DNA of 64,000 nucleotides from Paenibacillus cremeus (GCF_007786445.1 NZ_VNJI01000026.1:1-64000); one strand, 5' to 3'. Shown: positions 27,139 through 37,345, counted from the first letter of the stretch. Notes: generated by a model from the sequence alone, not told the origin. Program-made: numbers and translations.

Positions 27139-27940
27139 TCCTTCGTTTTCCGGATTGGCACATAAAACGGTCATTGTTACAGGCGGCTCCAAAGGAATTG
27201 GCGCTGGGATCGTGGAGCAGTTCGCCAAGCTTGGAGGAGCAAGGGTAGCGATAGCGGATGTGGACTCCCAGGGAGAGGCATTAGCCGAACGCTGGAGAAA
27301 AGACGGCTGCGAGGTCAGATACTATTCCTGCGATGTTTCACGCACCTTTGACATTGAGCGGATGATGGCTGCTGTAGAGAACGATTTTGGCGGCGTGGAT
27401 GTGTTGGTCAACAATGCGGGGATTTTTCCCAGAGGCGACCTCATGAGTACGGACGAAGCGTTATGGGACCGGGTGATCGGCATCAACTTAAAAGGCGTCT
27501 TTCTCATGTGCAAGGCTGCAGCCCCGGCAATGATCCGGCAAGGAACCGGCGGAAGCATCATTAATATCGGGTCGCTTCATTCTGCCAAAGGGGAGGACAA
27601 CACCTTGGCGTATGCCGTGTCCAAGGGAGGCCTGATCACGATGACCCGCAATTTAGCCCACGCCTTGGCGAAGCACAGCATTCGGGTGAACTGCGTACAT
27701 CCCGGCTGGGTGGCGTCGGAAGGAGAGGTTTCGCGCTGGGAAGGGCTCGGAACCCATGAGTTCGATCATATCCAGCGATCCATTCAGAATTTGCCCCTCG
27801 GCCGCATGCAAACAGGAACCGATATTGCGAATGCAGCGGTGTTCCTGGCGTCCGACTTGGCCGAGCAAATCACGGGCCAAATGCTAACGGTAGACGGAGG
27901 GCTAAGCGTACGGCGGCCCTTAAGCGATATGTCGAGGTAA
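27131..27940 (+). CDS. SDR-family oxidoreductase
   Basis: This 269-residue short-chain dehydrogenase has TGGSKGIG, NNAGIFPRGD and YAVSKGG. An Asp in IADVDS again favours NAD(H). It is a distant paralogue of its upstream neighbour, and the two may catalyse successive oxidations or form a mixed oligomer. The GH4 gene follows after 57 bases, so the unit is SDR-SDR-GH4. Confidence 0.9.
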   Translation: MNSPSFSGLAHKTVIVTGGSKGIGAGIVEQFAKLGGARVAIADVDSQGEALAERWRKDGCEVRYYSCDVSRTFDIERMMAAVENDFGGVDVLVNNAGIFPRGDLMSTDEALWDRVIGINLKGVFLMCKAAAPAMIRQGTGGSIINIGSLHSAKGEDNTLAYAVSKGGLITMTRNLAHALAKHSIRVNCVHPGWVASEGEVSRWEGLGTHEFDHIQRSIQNLPLGRMQTGTDIANAAVFLASDLAEQITGQMLTVDGGLSVRRPLSDMSR

Positions 27941-27997
27941 AGCGCAAGCGCTAGGAAAAATAGAAACTGGTGAGTCCGAGAAAGGTGGATTTTTCTA

Positions 27998-29323
27998 ATG
28001 GCGAAAATTACTTTCATAGGTGCGGGCAGCTTAGTGTTTACTAAAAATTTGGTCAGAGATTTGCTTACGTTTCCTGCGTTTGAGGACTGTACCATCATGC
28101 TGATGGACATCGACGAAGAACGGCTTGGGTTTGCTAAAGAAGCCGTAAATAATATTATCTCCGCCGGCGGTTACTCCTCTGCCAAGGCGGAAACGACGAC
28201 GAACAGAGCTGAAGCCTTAAAAGGCGCCAATGGTGTCGTCAGCACGATTCTGGTCGGCGATTTGCCGGTTTGGCGGACGGATTTGGAAATTCCGAAGTCC
28301 TTTGGAGTGGACATCAACATCGGCGATACTCGCGGCCCTGCGGGCATTTTCCGCTTCCTGAGGACCGTTCCCGTGATGCTGGACATTTGCCGGGATATCG
28401 AACGCTATTGTCCGGATGCCGTGTTTCTGAACTATACCAATCCTATGGCCATGCTGTGCAGAGCGATGCAAGGCGAGACCAAGGTGACAGTGACAGGCCT
28501 ATGCCACAGCGTACAAGGCACCGCGGCTATGCTAGCCAAGTGGATCGGAGCTCCGATTGAGGAGATTACCTACACCTGCGCCGGGATCAATCATCAGGCC
28601 TTTTATCTGGACTACAAGTGGAATGGTAAGGATGCGTACCCGCTCATTCGGGAGGCCGTGCAGAACAGACCAGAGATTTATAACGAGGAGCAGGTTAGAA
28701 ACGAAATGTATCTCCATCTGGATTATTATGTGACCGAATCTAGTGGTCATAATTCCGAATACAACGCGTGGTTCCGTAAACGTCCCGAATTAATCGAAAA
28801 ATACTGCACGCATGGCACCGGCTGGAACCCTGGCGAATACGCGCTTACCGTTAAAAATGCCGAGCGAAAGCGGAGCAACTGGAAAAATCAATTGATGGCA
28901 TGGCGGGACAGCCCAATCGATCTAAAGCGTGGGAATGAATATGCTTCCTATATTTTTAACGCGGTGTTTGGAGATCACACCTTGTTTCAATTTAATGGAA
29001 ATGTCCGCAATTTCGGATTAATCGACAATTTGCCGGAAGGTGCTTGTGTGGAGGTGCCTATGCTGGCTTCCAGACAAGGGCTGAGCCCTATCCATGTCGG
29101 ACCATTGCCCGATCAGCTGGCCTTACTTGTGAACACCAGCTCAAGGTGTGAGGAATTGGCTGTAGAAGGAGCGCTTACCGGGGATCCGCGAAAAATATTT
29201 CATGCCATCTGCTACGATCCGCTCACCTCGGCGGTGCTCAGCTTGGCGGAAATCAAGTCGATGGTGGATCAAATGTTTAAGGTCAATCAAGATTGGCTGC
29301 CTCAATTCAAGCATTTGTCCTGA
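27998..29323 (+). CDS. GH4 glycosidase (MelA/LplD-like)
   Basis: This 441-residue enzyme belongs to the NAD+- and Mn2+-dependent GH4 family. It has an N-terminal Rossmann segment [23 protein letters not shown], the metal-binding Cys in GLCHSVQG and His in GINHQAF. These motifs are closest to alpha-galactosidase (MelA) and alpha-galacturonidase (LplD) subgroups rather than 6-phospho-glucosidases. The reaction goes through a 3-keto intermediate, which fits the SDR-rich neighbourhood. Galactoside versus galacturonide cannot be decided here. Confidence 0.88.
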   Translation: MAKITFIGAGSLVFTKNLVRDLLTFPAFEDCTIMLMDIDEERLGFAKEAVNNIISAGGYSSAKAETTTNRAEALKGANGVVSTILVGDLPVWRTDLEIPKSFGVDINIGDTRGPAGIFRFLRTVPVMLDICRDIERYCPDAVFLNYTNPMAMLCRAMQGETKVTVTGLCHSVQGTAAMLAKWIGAPIEEITYTCAGINHQAFYLDYKWNGKDAYPLIREAVQNRPEIYNEEQVRNEMYLHLDYYVTESSGHNSEYNAWFRKRPELIEKYCTHGTGWNPGEYALTVKNAERKRSNWKNQLMAWRDSPIDLKRGNEYASYIFNAVFGDHTLFQFNGNVRNFGLIDNLPEGACVEVPMLASRQGLSPIHVGPLPDQLALLVNTSSRCEELAVEGALTGDPRKIFHAICYDPLTSAVLSLAEIKSMVDQMFKVNQDWLPQFKHLS

Positions 29324-29331
29324 AGATTAAG

Positions 29332-29357
29332 AGCCGTCGCCGTGGGCGCGGCTTTTT
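29332..29357 (+). terminator. Terminator AGCCG..CGGCT, copy 2
   Basis: AGCCG (29332-29336) pairs with CGGCT (29349-29353), followed by five T. It is nearly the same sequence as the terminator at 17932. Confidence 0.8.
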
Positions 29358-29498
29358 CAATTAATAGTAGTAGACATAACAAATGTTATGTAATCTAATT
29401 TTGTCGCGATAACATTTTCTGAAAATGAACTGAAAATTTTCTAGTGCTTCGAAAGCTATAGGAAGAACACGTACATAGCGGATGCTGCCAAGGAAGGG

Positions 29499-29993
29499 AT
29501 GAGCTCAATGGACCGGCCTATCATTTCGGAGCATGAAATGATTCAAGAAACCGAGGGGTTTTACAACATTTATATGGCATTCCTGGACGAAATTACGCAA
29601 ATTGAGAGCGTCCGGGGGAAGCTGAACGATTTTCAACTGATGCAGGCGGCTTCACGGGCTAAGGATACGATGGGCATTCAAGGCTGGGAGCGCCGGCAGA
29701 CGATCAACTCGATTTTCGAGAAATACATGCATATTTATCGGGTCTTTGGGCGAGCGAAAGCGGATGAGTGGGTAGCGGTGACGTTCGGCTACGAGCTTCC
29801 GGAAGATTCGGAGCGCATTGGGCTCGAAAACAGTGACACGATCGACGATGGACCCCGCAGCGAGCAGTCTCCTAATGCCGGTCAACGATTGCAGGAGCTG
29901 TCGCAGCTCATTGGAGAGAAGGAGAGCGAGCTTCTGCAGCTTTACCGAGAGTTTTATTTTCTTCAGCAGCTTGCTGGGCATCCCCAGAAATAA
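29499..29993 (+). CDS. Hypothetical helical protein, 164 residues
   Basis: I do not recognise this protein. It is predicted mostly helical, acidic and soluble. The C-terminal 35 residues (from LQELSQLIGEKESEL to FYFLQQLAG) look like a coiled coil. ATG 29508 in the same frame is an equally good start because AAGGAAGGG precedes both. A short hairpin with T-run (CGGCTCC...CGGAACCGTC region) lies 10 bases after the stop. No neighbour suggests a function. Confidence 0.65.
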   Translation: MSSMDRPIISEHEMIQETEGFYNIYMAFLDEITQIESVRGKLNDFQLMQAASRAKDTMGIQGWERRQTINSIFEKYMHIYRVFGRAKADEWVAVTFGYELPEDSERIGLENSDTIDDGPRSEQSPNAGQRLQELSQLIGEKESELLQLYREFYFLQQLAGHPQK

Positions 29994-30100
29994 TTTCATA
30001 GAAGGCGGCTCCCACCTGCGGAACCGTCTTTTTTTGCGTGCATGAAGCAAGTCTTGTTGGGCACCTTAGAAAGAGGTGTGACAACATTTACCAACAAGGG

Positions 30101-30865
30101 GTGCTCAGAAGGGTGAAAAAGAGATTAAAGTGGTGGATGCGCGGGTTGTCGTTCTCTCTATTCTTCATGCTGCTGCTGCCAGGCAATCTCTTCGGCCAAC
30201 CGGCTGAATCGATGGAGCAATTTTATCAAAATTCGAAATCAGGCAAAGTAATTGACTTTGTCGGGGATAGCACAACGGAAGCGGCTCCGGGATTGTATGA
30301 GCAGTTAACCAATGTTTATGCGGCTCCTGGGGGCGTGCTGGAAGGAGTGCGCATTCGCAATTGCGGCTCCAGCGGCAATACGCTGCACTATTTTGTCAAC
30401 CAAATCGCAGCCAATGGGCATACGCTCGATCAAGTGATTCGGGACCAAGCGGATTTGTATATTGTCTCTTATGGGATCAATGACATTCGGGAGAGCAGCC
30501 CTGAACAGATTCAGTCCGATTTAAAGCTTGCTGTGGACAGGCTGCTCAAGGAAACGCGCGGCGGCGTGCTGCTGCGGATCCCCAATCCTTTTCTGTCTGT
30601 GAATCGATGGAGCTACATCCAGATGGACATCGCGAAGGCGCAGCTCTATTCCGATCAGCTGTGGGGCGTATACCAGAGCTTCCGAGACTATGACCCACGG
30701 GTGGATCTTCTGGATATCCCAAGTCTAGTGTTTGGGCGACAAGTACAGCCTGAGCATCCGTTTATGCAGGACACCATTCATCCGAATGAGGCAGGCTACC
30801 GGGCGATCGCCGATGCCATAGCTCAGAAATTATCCGGCCAGCCGGTCACGCCGAGAATAAATTAG
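30101..30865 (+). CDS. Secreted SGNH/GDSL-family hydrolase
   Basis: This is an esterase or acyl hydrolase exported by a signal peptide (KRLKWWMRGLSFSLFFMLLL). The SGNH blocks are DFVGDSTTE (catalytic Ser), SSGNTLHY (Gly), SYGINDIRE (Asn) and DTIHPNEAGY (Asp-His). A role in deacetylating polysaccharide is common for such proteins. The start is uncertain. GTG 30101 and GTG 30113 both have purine-rich sequence upstream, and either gives about 250 residues. Confidence 0.83.
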   Translation: MLRRVKKRLKWWMRGLSFSLFFMLLLPGNLFGQPAESMEQFYQNSKSGKVIDFVGDSTTEAAPGLYEQLTNVYAAPGGVLEGVRIRNCGSSGNTLHYFVNQIAANGHTLDQVIRDQADLYIVSYGINDIRESSPEQIQSDLKLAVDRLLKETRGGVLLRIPNPFLSVNRWSYIQMDIAKAQLYSDQLWGVYQSFRDYDPRVDLLDIPSLVFGRQVQPEHPFMQDTIHPNEAGYRAIADAIAQKLSGQPVTPRIN

Positions 30866-30979
30866 AAATTTTTAGGAAATTTTTATATCCGCTCTAACAG
30901 TATTCGACAGCCTCCGTAGTAGATTTATGTAACGATTAGGAACAGATTTAATAGATCTACATCCTACGGGGGTTGGGTT

Positions 30980-32146
30980 ATGAAATATTGGATTGCGGCG
31001 GCGGCAGGGGCTATTTTGCTAGTACTCGTTTCTTGTTCTACAAATGAAAGCGCATCCAGGTCACCATTACCTGAAAAGATTACTGAATCTCTTCAAATGG
31101 TAAACGTCCCAACAGCGGTAACCGAACCGCTAATTGAACCTCCTGTAGAGCCTTTGGTAGAGCCAGCGGGGCAAGAAGAAACGGTGATTGAACCTCCTCC
31201 TGCAAAAAAACATGTCACCTTCGCTTTCGTAGGAGATGTGCTGCTCAGTGGCGGCGTAGAAAAAATTCTTGATAGTAAAGGCTATGACTACCCGTATCAA
31301 AATGTTCAACCCTACTTGAGCGAGCCGGATATCACAATAGCGAATCTCGAGACCCCTGTGACGGAAAACGGGACTCCACAAGATAAAGAATACGTGTACA
31401 AAACCAATCCCCAGTATCTGCCTGCGCTTAAGGATAGCGGGGTAGATGTAGTTAACTTGGCTAATAATCATTCGATGGACCAAGGGGAGCTTGGACTGGT
31501 CGATACGCTTCAGCATTTACAATCGGTCGAGCTTCCCTTTGTAGGGGCCGGTATGAATGAAGCCGAGGCGTTCGCTCCAGTCTACATCGAGAAAAATGGC
31601 ATCAAGGTCGCTGTTCTCGGATTTAGTAGAGTCGTACCGGAGGGTTCCTGGTATGCAGGGCTCCGAAAGCCGGGGCTGGCAACCACCTATGACCCGACCA
31701 AAGCGTTAAAAGCGATTCAGCTCGCTAAACAAAATGCGGATTTGGTCGTCGTTATCGCCCATTGGGGGATCGAGAGAGAAGATACGCCGGAAAAATATCA
31801 GGTGAACCTGGCCCACCAATACATCGACAGCGGCGCCGACTTAGTGATTGGCGGTCATCCGCATGTGCTGCAAGGGTTTGAAGCCTATAACGGGAAATGG
31901 ATCGCATATTCCCTAGGCAACTTTATTTTTACAACGAATGGCGTTCCGAAAACATGGGAGACGCTCATTTTGCAAGCGGATTGTACCCAAGAAGCGGCGT
32001 GCAGCATGTCGATCGTGCCTGTGCTTACCAAGTACGCGAGTCCGACGCCCATGGAAGCCGAGGCTGGTGCCAAGCTGATTCAAAGATTAAATGCGATCAA
32101 TCGAAATGTCAGGATAAGTGACGCGGGTGAGCTTGAAAGTCAATAG
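30980..32146 (+). CDS. CapA/PgsA-family metallophosphatase-like lipoprotein
   Basis: The 388-residue protein is a lipoprotein with lipobox LVSC, then a Pro/Glu-rich linker. Its domain has the calcineurin-like signatures of CapA: FAFVGDVLLSGG, ANLETPVTE, NLANNHSMDQG and GGHPHVLQG. Family members act in poly-gamma-glutamate capsule synthesis. No other capsule genes are nearby, so the role here is uncertain. A short GAATC/GATTC hairpin with T-rich DNA follows the stop. Confidence 0.87.
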   Translation: MKYWIAAAAGAILLVLVSCSTNESASRSPLPEKITESLQMVNVPTAVTEPLIEPPVEPLVEPAGQEETVIEPPPAKKHVTFAFVGDVLLSGGVEKILDSKGYDYPYQNVQPYLSEPDITIANLETPVTENGTPQDKEYVYKTNPQYLPALKDSGVDVVNLANNHSMDQGELGLVDTLQHLQSVELPFVGAGMNEAEAFAPVYIEKNGIKVAVLGFSRVVPEGSWYAGLRKPGLATTYDPTKALKAIQLAKQNADLVVVIAHWGIEREDTPEKYQVNLAHQYIDSGADLVIGGHPHVLQGFEAYNGKWIAYSLGNFIFTTNGVPKTWETLILQADCTQEAACSMSIVPVLTKYASPTPMEAEAGAKLIQRLNAINRNVRISDAGELESQ

Positions 32147-32318
32147 ACGAATCTTTCGATTCTTTTATTTTTGAGAAAGTTAAAAAACAGCCAATAAGTC
32201 AAATAATTAACAATATCATTCCTGCGAATGCTCCAGTACGCTGAATGAAGTTTCCCTGCAGCTCAAGTACGATGACAGCCGGTTGGGAGCCTAACTATGC
32301 GAAGGAGGCACGAAAAGG

Positions 32319-33740
32319 ATGAGCTTAGTTTCGAATAATAGGAGGAAAGGTCATGTTGTAAAATGGGCAGCGACTCTGGCACTGTCAGCCATGCTGATCA
32401 CGCCGGGCGGCATGGGTATGACAAGCAAAGCATTCGCGGCTACGACGTACGATAGCGCCGTCCTAGCGGACAACCCCGTAGGCTACTGGCCGATCTCGCC
32501 GGGGGTTACTACAGATCAGACCGGGCACCACATGGACGGTACCTTTACAGGCAGTCCGGTGGGGACTACACTGCCGAATGGCGATGCGGCGACCGCGTTT
32601 AACGGCGTGGATCAATATTTCACCGTTGCGGACAACGATTATTTGGAAGTGACGCGGACCGGCATCTTGACCGTCGAGGCGTGGATGCGCCCGGATACGC
32701 TTCAGTTCCAGAAATCCGAGAGCAGCGGCTACGTGCATTGGATGGGAAAAGGGACCGCAGGACAGCACTCTTGGGTGGCTCGAATGTACAGTTACAAGAA
32801 CACGGAAAATCGTCCTAACCGGATCAGCGGCTACTCCTTCAATCTCAGCGGCGGCCTGGGTGCCGGCTCCTACTTCCAAGATGCGGTAACGGCGGGCCAG
32901 TGGATCCATTATACGCTGGTCATCAACACCGTGAATAAGAGCTCCGCGTACACTACCGGCTACACCAAGCTGTACAAGAATGGCGTGCTTCGCGACCAAG
33001 ATCGATTGTCCGACTACAATATCATCCCAGGTAACGGAACAGCACCGATGCGGGTAGGAACACGCGATTTTTCCTCCTTTTTCCAGGGCGCTGTCGGCAA
33101 AGTTGCTGTGTATGATTATGAATTGACCCCAGATCAGCTGATGGCCCACTATAACAACATGACGGATGTGGTTCCTCCTACCGCGACCGTGGCTTACAGC
33201 ACAACAGCGCCGACCAACCAAGATGTCATTGCCACCATCACTCCTAGCGAGAATGTCACGATTACGAATAACGGCGGCTCCAAAAGCTACACCTTCACGC
33301 AAAACGGCAGCTATACATTTAATTTTGTAGATGCATCGGGGAATGAGGGGTCAGCTACGGCGGTTGTGAGCAACATTGATCGCACTGCGCCGACTTTAAA
33401 GATTACACTTGATCACACCGTGCTAAATCCGCCTAATCATAAAATGGTACCGATCCATGCGACCCTAACCGCTCAAGATAACAATCCAGGGCCGCTTACG
33501 ATCAGCCTCCAATCGATTACAAGCAATGAGCCGGATGTGGGCTCAGGGGATGGGAATACGGTGAGCGACATTCAAGACGCAGATCTCGGCACCGCCGATA
33601 CCGATTTTGCGCTTCGTGCCGAACGATCGGGGACTGGGAATGGACGCGTTTACACCATCACTTATACGGTAACGGATGCAGCCGGCAATCAGTCTACTGC
33701 AACTGCGACAGTCTTGGTCGATCATGATTCTTCTAAATAG
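32319..33740 (+). CDS. Secreted LamG-domain protein with Ig-like/HYR repeats
   Basis: The 473-residue protein has a signal peptide ending KAFA. A LamG/concanavalin-like domain follows (about residues 47-275, starting DNPVGYWPI and containing VEAWMRPD). Two beta-sandwich modules end in FVDASGNEGSATAVV and TVTDAAGNQSTATATV. No catalytic motif is visible, so it is probably a glycan-binding or adhesive surface protein. No sortase motif or SLH repeat is seen. It is monocistronic, with its own terminator. Confidence 0.85.
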   Translation: MSLVSNNRRKGHVVKWAATLALSAMLITPGGMGMTSKAFAATTYDSAVLADNPVGYWPISPGVTTDQTGHHMDGTFTGSPVGTTLPNGDAATAFNGVDQYFTVADNDYLEVTRTGILTVEAWMRPDTLQFQKSESSGYVHWMGKGTAGQHSWVARMYSYKNTENRPNRISGYSFNLSGGLGAGSYFQDAVTAGQWIHYTLVINTVNKSSAYTTGYTKLYKNGVLRDQDRLSDYNIIPGNGTAPMRVGTRDFSSFFQGAVGKVAVYDYELTPDQLMAHYNNMTDVVPPTATVAYSTTAPTNQDVIATITPSENVTITNNGGSKSYTFTQNGSYTFNFVDASGNEGSATAVVSNIDRTAPTLKITLDHTVLNPPNHKMVPIHATLTAQDNNPGPLTISLQSITSNEPDVGSGDGNTVSDIQDADLGTADTDFALRAERSGTGNGRVYTITYTVTDAAGNQSTATATVLVDHDSSK

Positions 33741-33762
33741 GAATAAACTTCTAGATTTTATA

Positions 33763-33791
33763 GACAGGGCTAATTTTAGTCCTGTTTTTTT
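33763..33791 (+). terminator. Rho-independent terminator
   Basis: GACAGG and CTAA pair with TTAG and CCTGT around two T, followed by seven T. Confidence 0.85.
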
Positions 33792-33868
33792 ATCAAAAAA
33801 GGATTTGTGCCCCAGCTATCGAAGTTATATTCAAACCAGTGAAATTGACAAAAAGGAGCCCGAAATCG

Positions 33869-36550
33869 ATGAGCGAAGCTTACACATTTGACGAAATTGC
33901 AAGACTTCCCTTGCCTGGCGATAATTGCGCCGTTGCCACCCGCCAGCTGGATGCCGGTACAGAGATTCATTACGAAGGCCAAACCTTGATCATGGACTAT
34001 ACGGTAATGGAAGGCCACCGGTTCGCGGTGAAGCCGATTGCACCGGGTGAAGAGCTGCTTTCTTGGGAATTGCCTTTTGGCGTAGCTTTGGAAGCGATTC
34101 CACCCGGTCATTATGTAATCAATGAGGCCGTATTGGAAGCGCTTAGCGTGAGGCAGCTCAAATTTGCATTGCCAGCGAAGCCGAATTTCGCAGATCAAGT
34201 TCATCCGTATATTCTCGATGAAGCCCATTTTCAGCCTGCTCCAGCATCGCCTGCTTACACAGAGGAACGCACGTTCCTGGGGTATCGCCGTAGTGCTGAT
34301 CGTGGCGTAGGGACCCGTAACTATGTGGTTCTGCTTGGCACCACCTCTCGCACAGGCAGCTATGTGAAGCAGCTTGCCGCTCGATTGCAGAGCGAACTGA
34401 AGAACTTCCCTAATATTGATGGCATTGTCCCTGCGGCGCATACCGAGGGGGGAACAGAAAATCCCAACAATCTGGATTTGCTGCTCCGAACACTGGCCGG
34501 ATTTTCTGTGAACCCGAATGTAGGCGCAGTGCTGATGGTGGATTATGGAATTGAGCCGGTTACCAATAAGATGGTGGAGGCCTATTGCCGCGAGCACAGC
34601 TACCCGATCGATGAAGTGCTGCACAAGTTTGTAACGCTCCAAGGCGGCTTTGAAGCGAATCTGGCCATAGGTGAAGAGATCGTACGTGAGTGGCTGCCCG
34701 CCGTTAATGCGATGCAGCGGACGCCTGAATCGATCAAGCACCTGAAAATCGGCCTGCAGTGCGGCGGCTCGGACGCTTTTTCCGGCATCTCTGCGAACCC
34801 GCTGCTGGGCTGGATTTCCGAAGAATTGGTGCGCTACGGGGGCGCGGCCAGCTTGGCTGAAACCGATGAGCTCATTGGCGCAGAGCCTTATGTACTGTCG
34901 AGGGTGCGCAACGTAGAAACGGCGCGTAAATTCCTCGAGCTTGTGGATCGCTTCAAGGAGCGTACGTCTTGGCATGGAGCGAGCGCGGAAGGTAATCCGT
35001 CGGGCGGGAACAAGTATCGGGGGCTGTATAATATTTACCTGAAGTCCATCGGTGCGGCCCAAAAGAAAGATCCGATCACTCGCATCGATTTTGCCACAGA
35101 GTACGGGGAGCTCATGAAGGATGGCGGATATTATTTCATGGACAGTCCCGGCAATGACCTCGAGAGCATCGCTGGCCAGGTCGCTGCAGGGTGTAATCTG
35201 ATTTTCTTTACGACGGGTAACGGCTCGATTACTAACTTCCCTTATGTGCCGACGGTCAAGGTGGTTACAACGACGCGCCGCTTCCAGCTGTTGTCCAATG
35301 ACATGGATGTTAACGCAGGACAATATTTGGAAGGCAAATCGATGGATGAGCTGGGGAAAGAGGTCTTCGACCTGACCATCCAGATCGCTTCCGGACAGAA
35401 GAGTGTGGGCGAGAAGGCGGGCCATGCCCAGGTGCAGATCTGGCGTAACTGGCAGCAAAAGGATGCCAGCCAGCTCGACCGATTGCTGCATGCCACGGAG
35501 CCGACGGGAGAGCCGATTGAAATTTTGGAGGATACAGAGGCGGTGGCTAGCTCGATCCAATTCAACCGGCCGGAGGGCGGCAGCATCGGCTTGATCTTAC
35601 CGACGAGCCTCTGCGCTGGACAGGTAGCCAATATGATTACACAGCGCTTGAACAAGCAGGGGACTGGGCAGCCGGATCTATCTCGCTTTGTGGCCTTGGC
35701 GCATACGGAAGGCTGTGGGAACTCGGGGGGCCAGTCGGAGCAGCTCTATGCTCGAACGATGATCGGTTATGTGACCCATCCGTTGGTGAAGCACTGTCTG
35801 CTTTTGGAGCATGGCTGTGAGAAAACACACAACGACTTCATGCGCCATGAGATGGGTGAGATGGGGGTCGACGCGAGCCGGCTTGGCTTTGCCAGCATTC
35901 AGTTGGACGGCGGAATAACGAAGGTGACTCAGAAGGTAGAAGCTTGGTTTGACGATCGGTTGAAAGCAACCGCAGCCGGTAAGGAAACCGTAGGACTGGA
36001 AGGGCTGCGCATTGGTATGGTAAGCGATGGTCCCCTTTCCGACACAGCCGGTGAGCAGCTGGCGAAGCTGACCCAAATGATCGTCGGCGCGGGCGGTATG
36101 GTCGTTGTTCCAGAGAATAGCGGACTGCTTTCCACGCCGGCGTACAGCCAGCAGCTGCTTCCCGTATCGCAGGTCCAGCCGTCTGTCGCGTATGGTGAGC
36201 ATGTCCAGCGCAGCGGCTTCCACATCATGGAGACACCAACCGAGCATTGGGTGGAGACGATTACAGGCCTGGCGGCCACAGGCGTTGAGTTGATTATTGC
36301 GCTGGTCGGTCATCGGCCGATGCAGACGCATCCGTTTGTACCGATCCTGCAAATGGCATCAGACTCGACCATGCAGCAGAACTATGCCAATGATCTAGAT
36401 TTGCTCCTCACAGGCGATCCACAGGCATGGACGAACCAAATTCTCGAGCGCAGCAAGCAAATTGTGGAGCAGACGTATACGCCGCGTCTCTACCAGCAGG
36501 GGAACGTTGATTTCCAATTAACGCGCGGCTTTTTGGGTGTTTCGTTGTAG
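33869..36550 (+). CDS. UxaA-family (altronate-dehydratase-like) protein, double length
   Basis: At 893 residues this is nearly twice the usual altronate dehydratase length. Residues 1-85 form a SAF domain. Residues 125-520 align with the UxaA catalytic part (RGVGTRNYVVLLGT), but the expected cysteines are missing (HTEGGTEN at H191, DYGIEPV). A second copy from about 570 has HTEGCGNSGG (C616) and EHGCEKTHND, where the metal or Fe-S ligands are expected. Either only the second half is catalytic or the halves combine. It likely dehydrates a sugar acid to a 2-keto-3-deoxy acid. ATG 33869 follows AAGGAG. Confidence 0.85.
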   Translation: MSEAYTFDEIARLPLPGDNCAVATRQLDAGTEIHYEGQTLIMDYTVMEGHRFAVKPIAPGEELLSWELPFGVALEAIPPGHYVINEAVLEALSVRQLKFALPAKPNFADQVHPYILDEAHFQPAPASPAYTEERTFLGYRRSADRGVGTRNYVVLLGTTSRTGSYVKQLAARLQSELKNFPNIDGIVPAAHTEGGTENPNNLDLLLRTLAGFSVNPNVGAVLMVDYGIEPVTNKMVEAYCREHSYPIDEVLHKFVTLQGGFEANLAIGEEIVREWLPAVNAMQRTPESIKHLKIGLQCGGSDAFSGISANPLLGWISEELVRYGGAASLAETDELIGAEPYVLSRVRNVETARKFLELVDRFKERTSWHGASAEGNPSGGNKYRGLYNIYLKSIGAAQKKDPITRIDFATEYGELMKDGGYYFMDSPGNDLESIAGQVAAGCNLIFFTTGNGSITNFPYVPTVKVVTTTRRFQLLSNDMDVNAGQYLEGKSMDELGKEVFDLTIQIASGQKSVGEKAGHAQVQIWRNWQQKDASQLDRLLHATEPTGEPIEILEDTEAVASSIQFNRPEGGSIGLILPTSLCAGQVANMITQRLNKQGTGQPDLSRFVALAHTEGCGNSGGQSEQLYARTMIGYVTHPLVKHCLLLEHGCEKTHNDFMRHEMGEMGVDASRLGFASIQLDGGITKVTQKVEAWFDDRLKATAAGKETVGLEGLRIGMVSDGPLSDTAGEQLAKLTQMIVGAGGMVVVPENSGLLSTPAYSQQLLPVSQVQPSVAYGEHVQRSGFHIMETPTEHWVETITGLAATGVELIIALVGHRPMQTHPFVPILQMASDSTMQQNYANDLDLLLTGDPQAWTNQILERSKQIVEQTYTPRLYQQGNVDFQLTRGFLGVSL

Positions 36551-36565
36551 TTTATATATGAATGT

Positions 36566-36605
36566 AAGAGCGGTTAGGGGTAAAATCCTGGCTGCTCTTT
36601 TTTTT
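36566..36605 (+). terminator. Terminator of the UxaA-family gene
   Basis: AAGAGC (36566-36571) pairs with GCTCTT (36594-36599), with AGG/CCT inside, followed by eight T. The truncated esterase remnant begins immediately beyond it. Confidence 0.85.
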
Positions 36606-37271
36606 AGTGCCGCTCCCATTATTTACAATTTTCCTGCGGTATACAATAAGCTCCGCTCCAACCGCGGTGCTGAAGCTGTAGGCATCACGCCGGACGGCAA
36701 GTACATGTTCATGGCTATGCAGAGCGCGCTGCGCAATCCGAACAAGGATGTCGACAGCTCCCGACAGCTGCGGATCATCAAGCTTGATCTGACTACACTC
36801 GAGCCGGTAGCTGAATATGCATATGTCACAGAAGATGCAAAACAATTCAAAGACGTGAAGCAAGCGGATGTCGTCATCTCCAATCTGGTTGCTGTCAGCG
36901 AGAATACATTGCTGATCGACGAGCGCGATAAAAATGCAGGCGACCAGGCTCAATTAAAGCGTATTTTCGCGATTGACCTGTCCGATGCGACTAACATTCT
37001 GGGCAAATATGACGATAACAAGGCTGCAGGCAAAACACTGGAGCAAATGAGCACCAAGGAATTGAAGGATGCTGGCATTATGCCTCCATCGAAGCGTACA
37101 GTGGTCGATGCTGTTGCGTTCAAATTCCCTTTTGAGAAGATCGAAGGCTTGTCACTTGTTAACGGCGACACCATTGCCATTGTCAATGATAACGACTTCG
37201 GCCTTGGCAGCACGTCCTCCGAGAACGGAACAGAGATGTGGACGTTCAAGCTTCCATACACGATCAAGTAG
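36606..37271 (+). pseudogene. 3' remnant of a phytase-like esterase gene
   Basis: The reading frame encodes about 210 residues typical of the C-terminal part of the 'esterase-like activity of phytase' family. It starts at LRSNRGAEAVGITPDGKY and continues through VVISNLVAVSENTLLIDER and DNDFGLG. The N-terminal half, the signal peptide, the ribosome binding site and a promoter are all absent. The frame simply runs back into the terminator of the preceding gene. A strong terminator follows at 37309. Deletion of the 5' half is the simplest history. The frame itself is not interrupted, so the loss may be recent. Confidence 0.75.
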
Positions 37272-37308
37272 GATCGGCCTGCTGAAGAGCCGGTGATAGA
37301 TAAAGAAG

Positions 37309-37345
37309 AAGGAGCGGTTTTCCCTAGCGGAAACTGCTCCTTTTT
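37309..37345 (+). terminator. Strong rho-independent terminator
   Basis: AAGGAGCGGTTTTCC pairs with GGAAACTGCTCCTT around a short loop, followed by T. It isolates the downstream regulator gene. Confidence 0.88.

Noticed and set aside
33776-35560. Long open frame (594 codons) on the minus strand opposite the UxaA-family gene
   Set aside because: It is exactly antisense to a well-supported gene, is rich in His and Arg as expected for a GC-biased shadow frame, and has no ribosome binding site or known motif.
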